This document shows, piece by piece, positions 8,162 to 17,953 of a stretch of 42,889 bases of DNA (position 1 is the first letter of the stretch; each line of letters opens with the position of its first letter). The stretch lies in IMG/VR virus record IMGVR_UViG_3300032308_000668, positions 1 through 42,889 of that record. The stretch is one strand, 5' to 3'. The notes below the pieces were generated by a model. That model saw nothing but the letters and a program-made list of their open reading frames with translations. It did not search any database and was not told the origin of the DNA. Origin of the DNA: a virus. A program made the position numbers and the translations under genes.

Positions 8162-11100
8162 TGCCTATCTTTACCGTACAAGCTCCGGATGGCAACGAGT
8201 ATAAAATCGAGGCGCCTGAAGGCACTTCACAAGATCGTATTCTACAAGCTGCGGCCGAACATCATTCTGCGGTTCTATCATCTCAAAAACGTCCTGACTA
8301 CAGTCTTACAGGGGCACTTAAAGCAGGTTTAGGCAGCGGTGCTAAACGACTTGCATCCGAGTTTGGTGATGTTCTTCCTGCTATAGGAGCTAGTGCTTTA
8401 GGCTTCGAAGATTATGCTAAACGTCAAATGGAAGAGGCTACACAATCTCAAAGAGAAATAGCTGCTGAATATCCTGAAGCATTTAAATCCTATAAAGATG
8501 TACAAGGACTCGGTGACTTTGCTACGTTTGCTGCGATGGAGACAGGTAAACAAATACCTAACATTGCAACGATGATAGGACCTGGAGCTGCAGGTAGAGT
8601 TATAGGTGGCCGCATGGCAGCCAAAGCTGCTGCAGAAAAAATAGCGGGACGAGAAGCAGAAGAAGCAGTTGCTAAAGGGGCTGCGGAAAGATACGCTGCA
8701 CAACGTATTGGTGCTGGAAAAGAATTTGGTCAAAACTTAGGCGTGTATTTAGGTGCTTATTCATTAAATGCTCCTGAAGTATTTGGTAGTATCTACAATG
8801 AAACAGGCAAACTAGAACCAGGCGCTTCATTAATTGCAAGTTCTATATCATCCGTATTAGATTCATACTTACCTTCTAAATTACTTAATACTATTACAGG
8901 TCCTATGAAGGTAGGTGTAGTAGAAAATATTCTTAAACAGTCTGGTATGAAGCCTGGTATTGCTCGTAAAGCTGTATCAGGTCTAACAGAAGCTGCTACT
9001 ATGGAAGGCTTGACTGAAGGCGCACAAGAAGCAATTAATATTGCCGCAGAAAAGTTTGTTCAAAACAATCCTCAAATATTTAGCTCTAAAGACTGGGAAC
9101 GTGTTACAGAATCCGCCGTTCGAGGCGCTGTTACAGGTGGTGTATTTGGTGGCGTAGGTTCGGTACCTGCAAGACTTCGTGAACGTGGTGAAGAAAAGCG
9201 TATATCAGAGGGTGCAAGTTTAGAATTACAAAGACAACAACAAGAACATCAAAGTGCTCTTGATCAACTCAATTCAAATTTTAATTCTCAACTAGGTATT
9301 ATTAATCAGTCTAGTATGACTGAAGACGAGAAACAACAACGTGCTAAAGAGTTAGGCGATGTATTTAATACTCAGACTTTAGACCTACTAGAGAACCAAC
9401 AAAAAGAACGTGAAGGTTTGAAACGTAGAGGAGAGGTTAATGATTTATTAACTACAAGAGAAGGCACTCAAACAGTTCTTGACAATCTTGCAAATTATTT
9501 TTCAGGCTACAATCAAACAGAACAAAATAAAATTCGTATAGACCTCCAAAGACATCAAGCTACATTTGATATTAAAGATGAAGACGCTCGTGCTCAAAAA
9601 CAAAAAGAGTTTGAAGCTGTATTTGCTAATGTGCCTCCTACACCGTTGACGGAGCTTACAAGTCAACGACTCAAAGAAGTTGGTATTAAATCTGGTAAAT
9701 TATTTGAAATGCTAAAAGGCAAGAGTCTTGCAAACCAAGAGGTATATAATATGGTTGCGGACATCGCGGGCAATGAAAAAAATAAATTTTACAATGATCA
9801 TGGCACTAAGGCCCTTACTTTACTAGAGTCTATTGGCAAAGAAGGCGACATAAAAAGACAAGGGGAATTATTTGATGAAGGAACTGTCGAGACAGGAGAT
9901 AGAGAAGGCGTTGAGGTATCTGGACAACCCGTTCGAGGAGGAGTTCCCGGAGGAATTGAAGGAGGCGTCGGAGCTGGAGATATTGGGGTTGCAGCTGATG
10001 TTGCAGCAATTGAAGGACGAACAGAGGGACAGCCCGATACACTAGGTCTACCTCAACAACTAGATATGTTTGGTCAACCTGTAGAAGATACAGGACAACG
10101 TATACTACAACAACCACTTCCTACTGCACAAGAAAAAGCAGCAAAGGCCGCTAAGCAAGCTACAACTAGTGCAGCCGCATCTATTACTCCGCCAGCGCAA
10201 GCTACAATACCTACTACATTAGGTGCTACTACAACTACACCAAAACAACCTGCAGGCACACCTGTTGCCGCAACGACAGAAACTACTGAGGCAGATGAAA
10301 CTACACCGTCAGAAGTAGAGTACGTACCTCAAGCAGACATGGTTCAAACACCTAATGATCCTGCACAAACAGAAGAACAAGCTGAAACATTGCCATTAAC
10401 TATGGTAAGTAGTAACGCATCTGTGTCTTTAGCTAATAGTGTAGGCAAAGTTATTTCTTCGCTCCCTGGCTACAATACAGAGATAGGTCAAGCAGCGTCA
10501 GGTATTTTATTTAATGCACCTCGTTGGTTAAGAAAAACTTATCTAGCATTTACATCATTACCTAATAAGATCGAACTATATGGTCAACAACTTCCTGCGT
10601 TGCAATCCTTATTAGATGCATTAGAAAGACGTGCAAACGTTGCTGATAGTTTCAGACGTGAAGTTGAAGCACTTGTCATAGGCGGCAAAAAGATTATTGA
10701 TAAATTCCCAGAGCAAATGATTAAGAAGTTTAATAAGATTACATTTGATCTCTCTGTACAAAATATAGATCCTAGAAAAGATGTGAACTCTACTAATCAA
10801 CTAGTCATCAACTTTAGGACATTACCCCCTGAGCTACAAAAATTAGCAATTGATTATACAGAGCAGTACGAAAAATATAGTAAGCAAATGATTGACATGA
10901 TTGCTAAAGCGTCACCTGGTACAGCTAAAGCATTACGTGCGCAGTTTGAGAAAAACAAATTGCCGTTCTATCATCCGTTAAGACGTCGTGGAGATTACTG
11001 GTTAACTTATAAAGACAAAGATGGTGAACGAGTTGTTATAGCTAGCATCGATCCGAAGATTCGTGAAGACATGATTAAAGAAGCTAAGGCTAAGGGCGGT

Positions 11101-13017
11101 ACTGACTTTGAACGCTACGCTAAACTAGAATTTATTAATTACAAAAACGCACCTCCTACAGGATTCATGGGTCAGATTGTAGACCTTATGAGAAAGGGCG
11201 GTGTAGAAGATTCTATTATTGATCAAGCATATCAAGTTTATTTAGACCTTATGCCTTCTGAATCATTACGTCAATTACAAAGAGAACGTGAAGGTGTGCC
11301 AGGTTATATTGAAGATGTTGTAGCAGGTTTTGCTGACGTAGGTTCTAAGATGGCACATCAACTTGCTAACCTAGAATACCGACCGATGATTGATAAGTCT
11401 ATCGCTGATCTTGTTGCACAAGGTAAGAACCAAGAAGAACCTATTGTTGACGTTGTAAACGATGTATTAAAACAAAGAGCATTTTTAGAGAACCCTGTTG
11501 CAGATACATGGTCATCACGCGCTAGCTATGTAAGTTACACTTGGAATATTGCAGGTAATGTATCATCTGCTCTAGTTAACATCACTCAGCTACCTATGAT
11601 GGTCTATCCTATGCTTGGTGGTGAGTATGGTTATCTTCGTGCTGCTGAAGCTATGAACCGAGCACGTGCTATTTACATGAAGGGCGGGATTGATAAGAAC
11701 CGTGAATTCCTACCTGACTATACATTCGGCGTAAGTAAAGATTTATCTAAAGGCCACAAATTATTATACGAAGAAGCGCTTAAACATTCTATTATCAAAC
11801 GCGGTGTAGGTTATGAACTAACTGATATGCGTAAGAATGACACTGCTGACTTTTCAGGCATCAAAGGCAAAGTAGATACAGCATTAGGTTGGGTATTCCA
11901 AAACTCAGAACGTATGAATAGAGAAATAACTTTATTAGCTGCGTATGACTTAGCGATTGAAAAAGGTGATAGTCATGATGCTGCAGTTAAAAAGGCTATG
12001 GACTTAACAAGCAAAGTTCACTCTCATGCATTATCCGAAGTTGGACCACGTCTCTTCCAAACAGGTTGGGGCAAAGTTGCATTTACCTTTAAACGTTTTG
12101 CTCAAGCTCAAATTTATAACATAGCTCGTCTATTCTACCAATCTACAAAAGGTATGACTAAAGATGAAAGAGATACTGCACGTAAACAATTATTAGGTAT
12201 TTATGGTATGACATTTGCTGTAGCAGGCTTACAAGGACTACCTCTTTACGGCGCAATTAATATGCTAGCCTCTGCAATTGCAGCAATGGGCGATGATGAG
12301 CCTTATGACTTTGATGAAGAAGTTCGCACAGCGGTTGGTGACCTTGGTTATAAAGGCGCGCTAAATAAATTACTTGCTATAGACATTGCATCAAGAACTG
12401 GTTTCAACGGCATGATCTGGCGTAGCGATGAACGTCGTTTATCTGAAGTTGGCATGGGTCCATACATAGCTGAACATTTCTTTGGTCCTGCGTATCAAGC
12501 GGTCTTTATTAATCCAACACGTGCGGCTGATCTATTTAGTCAAGGACAATCTTATAAAGCGGTAGAGACTATGTTACCTTCCTTTGTGAAGAACCCACTT
12601 AAAGGATTCCGATTTGCAACTGAGGGTGCATTAACTACTAATGGTGTGCCACTTAAAGAAGACTTTAATGCTTATGAATCATTCTCGCAAATACTTGGAT
12701 TTACCAATGCAGAACTTGCCGAAACATATGCCCGTGCAAACTCAATGAAGAAAGCAGAACAAAAGCTTACATCTAAAAAGACTTCGCTTCTTGACTTGTT
12801 ATACTTAGCTAGAATGAGTAATGACGTTGAGGGTATGGCTGAAGTCAATGAAAAGATTAATAAGTTTAATGAAGTAGTACCTGGCGCATTTAGAATCACC
12901 GAAGATACTAAAGCTAGATCTTATAGACAACATGTACAACGAGGCAGAGATTCAATCAATGGTGTCTACATTAATAAAAACGTAAGAGATTACATCGAAG
13001 AAAACTACGGCGACTAA
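8161..13017 (+). CDS. Large polyvalent internal virion protein (ejection/transglycosylase-type gene position)
   Basis: This 1618-aa protein is the largest in the window and the last of the late operon. It opens with a compact block (MPIFTVQAPDGNEYKIEAPEGT) that I know from the N-termini of large multi-domain phage proteins. A Gly/Ala membrane-active region follows (about 45-250), then long coiled coils (about 350-520), a Thr/Pro/Glu-rich linker (about 590-750) and a large helical C-terminal region. That region includes a hydrophobic segment (LLGIYGMTFAVAGLQGLPLYGAINMLASAIAAMG, about 1345-1378). The size and position match T7 gp16-like ejection proteins. I do not see a clear lytic transglycosylase motif. 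Its stop overlaps the stop of the convergent small gene. Confidence 0.65.
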   Translation: MPIFTVQAPDGNEYKIEAPEGTSQDRILQAAAEHHSAVLSSQKRPDYSLTGALKAGLGSGAKRLASEFGDVLPAIGASALGFEDYAKRQMEEATQSQREIAAEYPEAFKSYKDVQGLGDFATFAAMETGKQIPNIATMIGPGAAGRVIGGRMAAKAAAEKIAGREAEEAVAKGAAERYAAQRIGAGKEFGQNLGVYLGAYSLNAPEVFGSIYNETGKLEPGASLIASSISSVLDSYLPSKLLNTITGPMKVGVVENILKQSGMKPGIARKAVSGLTEAATMEGLTEGAQEAINIAAEKFVQNNPQIFSSKDWERVTESAVRGAVTGGVFGGVGSVPARLRERGEEKRISEGASLELQRQQQEHQSALDQLNSNFNSQLGIINQSSMTEDEKQQRAKELGDVFNTQTLDLLENQQKEREGLKRRGEVNDLLTTREGTQTVLDNLANYFSGYNQTEQNKIRIDLQRHQATFDIKDEDARAQKQKEFEAVFANVPPTPLTELTSQRLKEVGIKSGKLFEMLKGKSLANQEVYNMVADIAGNEKNKFYNDHGTKALTLLESIGKEGDIKRQGELFDEGTVETGDREGVEVSGQPVRGGVPGGIEGGVGAGDIGVAADVAAIEGRTEGQPDTLGLPQQLDMFGQPVEDTGQRILQQPLPTAQEKAAKAAKQATTSAAASITPPAQATIPTTLGATTTTPKQPAGTPVAATTETTEADETTPSEVEYVPQADMVQTPNDPAQTEEQAETLPLTMVSSNASVSLANSVGKVISSLPGYNTEIGQAASGILFNAPRWLRKTYLAFTSLPNKIELYGQQLPALQSLLDALERRANVADSFRREVEALVIGGKKIIDKFPEQMIKKFNKITFDLSVQNIDPRKDVNSTNQLVINFRTLPPELQKLAIDYTEQYEKYSKQMIDMIAKASPGTAKALRAQFEKNKLPFYHPLRRRGDYWLTYKDKDGERVVIASIDPKIREDMIKEAKAKGGTDFERYAKLEFINYKNAPPTGFMGQIVDLMRKGGVEDSIIDQAYQVYLDLMPSESLRQLQREREGVPGYIEDVVAGFADVGSKMAHQLANLEYRPMIDKSIADLVAQGKNQEEPIVDVVNDVLKQRAFLENPVADTWSSRASYVSYTWNIAGNVSSALVNITQLPMMVYPMLGGEYGYLRAAEAMNRARAIYMKGGIDKNREFLPDYTFGVSKDLSKGHKLLYEEALKHSIIKRGVGYELTDMRKNDTADFSGIKGKVDTALGWVFQNSERMNREITLLAAYDLAIEKGDSHDAAVKKAMDLTSKVHSHALSEVGPRLFQTGWGKVAFTFKRFAQAQIYNIARLFYQSTKGMTKDERDTARKQLLGIYGMTFAVAGLQGLPLYGAINMLASAIAAMGDDEPYDFDEEVRTAVGDLGYKGALNKLLAIDIASRTGFNGMIWRSDERRLSEVGMGPYIAEHFFGPAYQAVFINPTRAADLFSQGQSYKAVETMLPSFVKNPLKGFRFATEGALTTNGVPLKEDFNAYESFSQILGFTNAELAETYARANSMKKAEQKLTSKKTSLLDLLYLARMSNDVEGMAEVNEKINKFNEVVPGAFRITEDTKARSYRQHVQRGRDSINGVYINKNVRDYIEENYGD

Positions 13018-13169
13018 TTAATACGCCAAGCTCTTACCCCTAGACATCCGTCTTTCATTGTTACAAACGCTCTCATTTTAACGCCTGCTCGTTTACCACC
13101 TGACTCAATTGCATAAAGCATAGGCGAAGGCTTGAGGGTAGGAACAAAGAAACTCTGCCCTACCTCCAT
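13014..13169 (-). CDS. Small conserved-looking protein at the end of the early operon
   Basis: From the ATG at 13169 this encodes 51 aa (MEVGQSFFVP... ending GVRAWRIN). It resembles a small phage protein family with a 'VGDSFFVP ... GVRVWRV' pattern that occurs near replication genes. The reading frame continues upstream in a protein-like way (DEPEWIFPFEA) to overlap the end of the primase gene, but contains no ATG, GTG or TTG there; a CTG at 13208 is the only near-cognate start I noticed. Its TAG stop overlaps the TAA of the convergent 1618-aa gene. Coding is well supported by composition; the start is uncertain. Confidence 0.65.
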   Translation of the reverse strand: MEVGQSFFVPTLKPSPMLYAIESGGKRAGVKMRAFVTMKDGCLGVRAWRIN

Positions 13170-13200
13170 AGCTTCAAATGGAAAAATCCATTCTGGTTCA

Positions 13201-16155
13201 TCATGCAGCTTCAGCTTGAATCTCCTCGTCTGTTTTTACATGCTTAACAATATCATCAGATAAAGATGCCATATTAACTGCATATACACTTGTTGGACTC
13301 TTACCTAAATCTTTCCAACCTGCGTTCATACGTTTCTTAATATTGCTTCCTACTTTAATATCCAAGCCTGCTTGTTTAGTTTCATAGATAAACTGTTTAC
13401 GACTTACGCCAATTTCTAATAAATACTTATCAAACTCAGCTTTAGAAATCCACATCATCTGTGCATCATTTTCTACGCGAATTACAAACGCAGAGAACCT
13501 AGGTTCCATAATAATCTTATTATCTTTAAATGCTAAGATACCACCTTGGTTCTTGTTGATGTAATCACTAAGCACTGACTCGTAATCAATCTTATTAATT
13601 CTAACTACGTTGTCACGGATCGCAATCATTTCACCAACGATGCGTCTATAGACTCGATCAATATCATACTTCACGATACCGGCTTCTACTGCTATCTCAC
13701 CTGCAGTCATTGTTGCTGCAATTAAGTTTTCATAGAATCGATACGCTGTATCTTCGCCAAAGTCTGATTTAAATTTTAGGCACCATTTGTCGACCATGCC
13801 TTGTATGATTGAGTTATCTTTTTTATACAAAGCAAATATAAATTCTTGCCCTGCCCAACCATAATTAAATCTAAACTTATCAAATATCTCGCGTCCTAAG
13901 TTAGCGTCTGCTGCAAAAGCTTCAGGTTTATGTACTGAAAACTCAATCAACCTAGCTACTTCCCCGTTAGGATCTTTCTTCAACGTAGTTAGTTTGTCGT
14001 ATAAAGAATGATTAGATGTAAACACAGCAATCATAGATGCGGACATTTCGTGTTCACGTTCTGCGTTTACTGATGCTTGCATTCTAATCTTTGATTTACC
14101 TTGTGAAATCTTGTGGATCAGTTGTGACAATGTTTTAGGTAAGATGTTACCTACCTCGTCTAGACCGAAAGTAATATTGTGTAGACCAAGATATCGACCT
14201 GTCATACCATTCTCTGTTGCGTCTAAGACTGATAGATCTTTAGGATTACCCCATACGCTTAAGTTAGCATATAGAGCACCTGTCTTAGCTGCACCTGATT
14301 CACCTGTCAAACAGATAGTTACACCTGATGTCGATGTATAGTCCATAAGTACTGAACCAAATCCAGTCAACAAAGTAAAAGCATGAAGCTCTAAACTTGG
14401 TTTGTTTAATTTATTAGCAGCTTCTTTCCATGTTTCATAGCTACCCACTTGTGTTAGATGTTTAGCAATCCCTTGACATAGTGGCGATGTAGGTGACGAT
14501 ATTGTATCGTTTGACCTAGTTAGTTCTCTATTGCCTACTACAAAGGATTCTCTGCCGGGCGTCCAGCCCATTTGCATGCGCATAATTTCTGCGGATTGTT
14601 TGTTCATAAGATATTGTCCCCATTTAATAAAATATACCATAAATAAAAGTACTCCATTCGGATCAAATAATACGCGTTTGCTAGACATAATTTCTTTAAA
14701 CTTATCTTGTGCGTACGCATATTTTATTGGAAATAAAAATTCATTTGGTGGGTCATGCGGTGTTATAACGCGTATTAATAGGCATTCCCCATCAGCCGTA
14801 CTATCAATACGTTTTAAAGGATAAACTTCATAGGGAGTAAGTAACTTAGGTCTCTCAGGTTTATCGCCTTCTTTCAAAGGTTTAGTTGAGTGAACATAAA
14901 GTCCTCCCGTACGGCCATATTCATATGGAAACAACTCAGGTGGTAACTGTATAACTTTACTTGTACTTGTATTAACTAATTGATTGTTATTATCTACCTG
15001 TACTATAGGCTTGAAAGGATCTGCCAAAGGTATATTAATATTTACTTGTGGAACTTCTTTTACTGTTTGTTCTACTACTTGTTCTACTACTTGTTCTACT
15101 GGTTGACTACGTGATGACTTAAACTCTTTTGTAATTTCAATTGGTTTTCTAACCTTGTTAAAGTTAGGGCATCCTGCACAAATATTAGAATTAACTTCGT
15201 CAAACTTTTTGCATGTATATGAACTATCTTTTAACGGTATAACTTTTCTTTCTGTGGCTTCCCTAGTGTAACCAGGATGACCTTCTGACATTTTATGTAT
15301 AGCTGTAGCGCCATCTGAACAATTGTGTGCCACACTTAGTCCTGCCCTCCATATAGGTTCAGTTAAGGTAGTAGCATTCATAAGAATGTATTTAATCTGA
15401 TCGCATCCTGCGCCTTCTAAACTTAATTTAGCTAGCTCTTCAAAGCTCGCTTCAAAATTATAATGCCCACTTGCTAGCTTCTGATCTTCAGATAATCCAC
15501 CTTTTGGTAAAGCCCTAATGAGTTCTTCTAGAGAATTATCTTCATAAGTTGCAACACCTAGAAACTCTTTGAATACCTCAAACGAATAGACTATGATCTC
15601 TTTATCTATAAGACCTGTAGGCATAGGAGGGTTAGACTTTTGGTTAAATGTATCAGGGCATCGTAGAATACGAGCAGGATCTGCTGTAACTACAGGATCA
15701 ATCTTCAATCCTTTGCTAATACAATATTGTTTGAATGCATCGGCATAATGTTTCCATTCATCTACAAGAACGTCTACATCTAATGGCCAGTAAGCATGAA
15801 CACCACCACCTGAATCTACACGAATAGGAGGAGGCAAATCATTATCTACTACAAACTTAGTAAGGGCTTCGAGTGCTTCTTCTTTAGATTTATATTCTTT
15901 TGTTTCACCTACATCAAGATCCACAAAGAATGATCTGAGAGATACTGCGCTATCTACTTTACGGCTATATCCTTTAAATGCAGCCAATGCAACAAATATA
16001 TTTGTATTTTTAGATATGAGTTTCTTGACGATGGGTTCTATTTCATCAACGGATTCTACAAACTTATGGGTTGTTTTCCCAGTCGTTGGATTGATGTCCG
16101 CTACGCAATAAATGCCTGTGCTTGGTAATATCTTTTTATAAAATTCTGTAATCAT
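13201..16155 (-). CDS. Primase-helicase: AEP primase domain fused to DUF927-type ATPase
   Basis: This 984-aa replication protein has an N-terminal archaeo-eukaryotic primase-like domain: FFVDLD (D79, D81), SGGGVHAYW (S115-H120) and TADPARILRCP (D159, R162). A cysteine cluster (C315, C326, C329) could bind zinc. After a Val/Glu/Gln repeat at about 353-365 comes a C-terminal ATPase with Walker A GESGAAKTG (K624, T625) and Walker B-like ITFGLDEV (D666, E667), matching DUF927-type phage helicases. It would prime and unwind DNA for the phage polymerase. It lies downstream of the HTH gene, separated by a 96-base spacer with overlapping inverted repeats. No strong ribosome site precedes the ATG. Confidence 0.85.
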   Translation of the reverse strand: MITEFYKKILPSTGIYCVADINPTTGKTTHKFVESVDEIEPIVKKLISKNTNIFVALAAFKGYSRKVDSAVSLRSFFVDLDVGETKEYKSKEEALEALTKFVVDNDLPPPIRVDSGGGVHAYWPLDVDVLVDEWKHYADAFKQYCISKGLKIDPVVTADPARILRCPDTFNQKSNPPMPTGLIDKEIIVYSFEVFKEFLGVATYEDNSLEELIRALPKGGLSEDQKLASGHYNFEASFEELAKLSLEGAGCDQIKYILMNATTLTEPIWRAGLSVAHNCSDGATAIHKMSEGHPGYTREATERKVIPLKDSSYTCKKFDEVNSNICAGCPNFNKVRKPIEITKEFKSSRSQPVEQVVEQVVEQTVKEVPQVNINIPLADPFKPIVQVDNNNQLVNTSTSKVIQLPPELFPYEYGRTGGLYVHSTKPLKEGDKPERPKLLTPYEVYPLKRIDSTADGECLLIRVITPHDPPNEFLFPIKYAYAQDKFKEIMSSKRVLFDPNGVLLFMVYFIKWGQYLMNKQSAEIMRMQMGWTPGRESFVVGNRELTRSNDTISSPTSPLCQGIAKHLTQVGSYETWKEAANKLNKPSLELHAFTLLTGFGSVLMDYTSTSGVTICLTGESGAAKTGALYANLSVWGNPKDLSVLDATENGMTGRYLGLHNITFGLDEVGNILPKTLSQLIHKISQGKSKIRMQASVNAEREHEMSASMIAVFTSNHSLYDKLTTLKKDPNGEVARLIEFSVHKPEAFAADANLGREIFDKFRFNYGWAGQEFIFALYKKDNSIIQGMVDKWCLKFKSDFGEDTAYRFYENLIAATMTAGEIAVEAGIVKYDIDRVYRRIVGEMIAIRDNVVRINKIDYESVLSDYINKNQGGILAFKDNKIIMEPRFSAFVIRVENDAQMMWISKAEFDKYLLEIGVSRKQFIYETKQAGLDIKVGSNIKKRMNAGWKDLGKSPTSVYAVNMASLSDDIVKHVKTDEEIQAEAA

Positions 16156-16190
16156 TTGCAGTGACTTTCTATTTTTTTAGTCAACAGTTC

Positions 16191-16231
16191 TCCTCCGCAA
16201 TAAATTGCGTTTTTTCAAATACCGCGGAGGA
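16191..16231 (-). promoter_or_regulatory. Two competing hairpins before the primase gene
   Basis: TCCTCCGC at 16191-16198 is exactly complementary to GCGGAGGA at 16224-16231. The inner CGCAAT/ATTGCG (16196-16209) forms a second, overlapping hairpin followed on the plus strand by six T. Only one of the two structures can form at a time. The arms contain Shine-Dalgarno-like GGAGG, but the primase ATG at 16155 is about 35 bases away. This may be an mRNA control or processing element between the HTH gene and the primase, or an operator; function is inferred. Confidence 0.4.
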
Positions 16232-16251
16232 ATCTCTATTTTACTACTTTT

Positions 16252-16563
16252 TTATATCTTGTCGATAATCTTTGTATCAATAAATTTTTTAGCTTCCTCT
16301 AAGCTAGGCGCAGGCAGTGAGCCTTTATCTAATTCTGTCTGCACTATTTTTAAGAAGTTATCAATCTTAAAATAATTTTTTTCTCTTATGTATTGACCTC
16401 TGAACCAACTATGTATAGACATTCTTGATACATTAAAAGCTTTGGCAATATATGTTATAGGCAGATTAGCCTGCACACAAAGTTTACCTAGCTGAACGCC
16501 TGCCCTAGTTGGATCTAACTTGTCAATACTTAATAAGTATTTTTCGCTGTAAGGTCTAGCCAT
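16252..16563 (-). CDS. HTH DNA-binding protein
   Basis: This 103-aa protein has a central helix-turn-helix (LPITYIAKAFNVSRMSIHSW, about residues 38-57) followed by a basic patch FRGQYIREKN. I chose the ATG at 16563 because GAAGAG stands 7-8 bases upstream and the start lies two bases after the stop of the preceding gene; an upstream ATG at 16584 would overlap that gene. It sits between the ssDNA-binding candidate and the primase, so it may be a replication-region regulator or a replication accessory protein. I cannot assign a named family. Confidence 0.75.
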   Translation of the reverse strand: MARPYSEKYLLSIDKLDPTRAGVQLGKLCVQANLPITYIAKAFNVSRMSIHSWFRGQYIREKNYFKIDNFLKIVQTELDKGSLPAPSLEEAKKFIDTKIIDKI

Positions 16564-16565
16564 GA

Positions 16566-17519
16566 TTAACTCTTCGCTCCCCATTTACTTAAAATACTAC
16601 TTACATCTTTTACTTGTGGTTGTGCAGGAGTGTCAGAAGGTCTTAGTACTGGCTCTTCTACAATGACATCGCCTTGTACAACAGGTTGTGCTACTGGCGC
16701 AGGTTGCGGTGCAGCTTGAACAGGAGGCGCTGTAGTCGTACTAGCTACCACTGTCGGTGCAATCGCAGGTGCTGATGGAGCCCCGTCATCTAATAAATTC
16801 TCAGGGGCTTGATATACAGTTAACTTAACTGCTTGCTCAGCCGCAGGAGATTGTGATTGTCTTACAATAGTTTCTCTTAATTCAGGCGGTACTGCAGCTT
16901 GCATAGAGAATAGTAATCGTGGTGCTTCTGATCGAGTATCAAACGACATCTTAGTCACAAGAACGTCTTTGCTGATATTCAAATCTTTTAAGTTTCTAAT
17001 GTATGGTTGGAACGGACGTCTTTTCTCATCGCCTTCACCCCAACATGATTTGCCTGGAATAACTAATTGAAGAACATCACCGCCAGGATCACTCGGTAAT
17101 ACAACTGCAGTTCTCCAAGAAATACGACATGCTGTACCTGTACCATTAGGACCTGAACCTTTTACACTATGTTTACATGAATCACATGTAGGTGCTTGAG
17201 GAGTTTTAACATCTTTATCAGGCGTCCTAGAATTACTAGACCAACAGACAGGACTCACCTTTTCACCTTCTTTATAACCTGACGAGTAAAACATTCTTTG
17301 TGGATCGTGCGCCATCTTAACAAAGATAACATCCATATGTCTGTCTTCGATGAGTGCTACTTCTTTTCCGCCTACAATCTTACGGAATACACCACCTTTG
17401 ATAGAAATTCTTTTTGATTGATTACCACTACCACCTGCAACGGCAAGGGTATCTTCGTCAACACCTGTTTGAACAAGTGCTGTGTTCTGTTGCAATATAC
17501 TAATTAAATCGGTACTCAT
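16566..17519 (-). CDS. Putative single-stranded DNA-binding protein with zinc ligands
   Basis: This 317-aa protein has an N-terminal conserved half with the blocks MAHDPQRMFYSSGYKEG and Cys residues C92, C112, C115 and C131 (TCDSCKHSV, then GTACRISWR) that could bind zinc. A Pro/Ala/Val-rich linker follows (about 245-300), ending in SSILSKWGAKS. In related phages a protein of this pattern sits beside helicase and primase and is often annotated as an SSB-like or hypothetical replication protein. The start is ATG at 17519, nine bases after the stop of the upstream gene. The SSB role is inferred from location and architecture. Confidence 0.55.
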   Translation of the reverse strand: MSTDLISILQQNTALVQTGVDEDTLAVAGGSGNQSKRISIKGGVFRKIVGGKEVALIEDRHMDVIFVKMAHDPQRMFYSSGYKEGEKVSPVCWSSNSRTPDKDVKTPQAPTCDSCKHSVKGSGPNGTGTACRISWRTAVVLPSDPGGDVLQLVIPGKSCWGEGDEKRRPFQPYIRNLKDLNISKDVLVTKMSFDTRSEAPRLLFSMQAAVPPELRETIVRQSQSPAAEQAVKLTVYQAPENLLDDGAPSAPAIAPTVVASTTTAPPVQAAPQPAPVAQPVVQGDVIVEEPVLRPSDTPAQPQVKDVSSILSKWGAKS

Positions 17520-17527
17520 ATGTGCTC

Positions 17528-17953
17528 CTATTGTTTACTTGGTTTTCTAACTACTACACTTAACTCACGCAACGCACTGATACCCGGAGGTAATCCTTCT
17601 TCAGTTTTGTTTGCAATGAACTCTTTAAAATTAGCTTGATGTATCCGTTGTTGTAATAACTCTAAGGCATCGTGTTGCTTGATGTAATCTTTAAAATTAT
17701 CCCAATCATTACATACAAAGTTTTCCCTAGTAGTTTTAATAATAGTTCCATTCCCTGTACGTATACTGTCAGCATTAATATCATTGCAGGCGACTAGCAT
17801 TACTTGTTCTAATTGAGCCATTTCCGCTTTTAATTCGGCATCCTTTAGTTCAAATTGCCTAGCTAGATTATCACGTGCTAAACGTATTGTCAAATATGCT
17901 TTGACTAATTCATCAAGTTTCGGGTCTTCCTTTGCTTCTACTATGTCACTCAT
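17528..17953 (-). CDS. Conserved coiled-coil protein of the replication operon
   Basis: This 141-aa protein has an N-terminal coiled coil (LVKAYLTIRLARDNLARQFE, LKAEMAQLEQVM). A compact block follows (INADSIRTGNGTIIKTTRENF, then DWDNFKDYIKQHDALELLQQRIHQANFKEF) and the end is LPPGISALRELSVVVRKPSKQ. I recognise the pattern from hypothetical proteins that sit next to the helicase and SSB-like gene in podovirus-like and siphovirus genomes, but know no proven function. Its start overlaps the helicase stop by four bases (ATGA), suggesting coupled translation. Confidence 0.7.
   Translation of the reverse strand: MSDIVEAKEDPKLDELVKAYLTIRLARDNLARQFELKDAELKAEMAQLEQVMLVACNDINADSIRTGNGTIIKTTRENFVCNDWDNFKDYIKQHDALELLQQRIHQANFKEFIANKTEEGLPPGISALRELSVVVRKPSKQ

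Noticed and set aside
8398-8733. 111-codon minus-strand ORF inside the 1618-aa gene
   Set aside because: Ser/Phe/Cys-rich shadow of an Ala/Glu/Lys-rich coding region; no ribosome site and no place in an operon.
14531-14824. 97-codon plus-strand ORF inside the primase gene
   Set aside because: Lies wholly opposite a conserved ATPase gene; no ribosome site.
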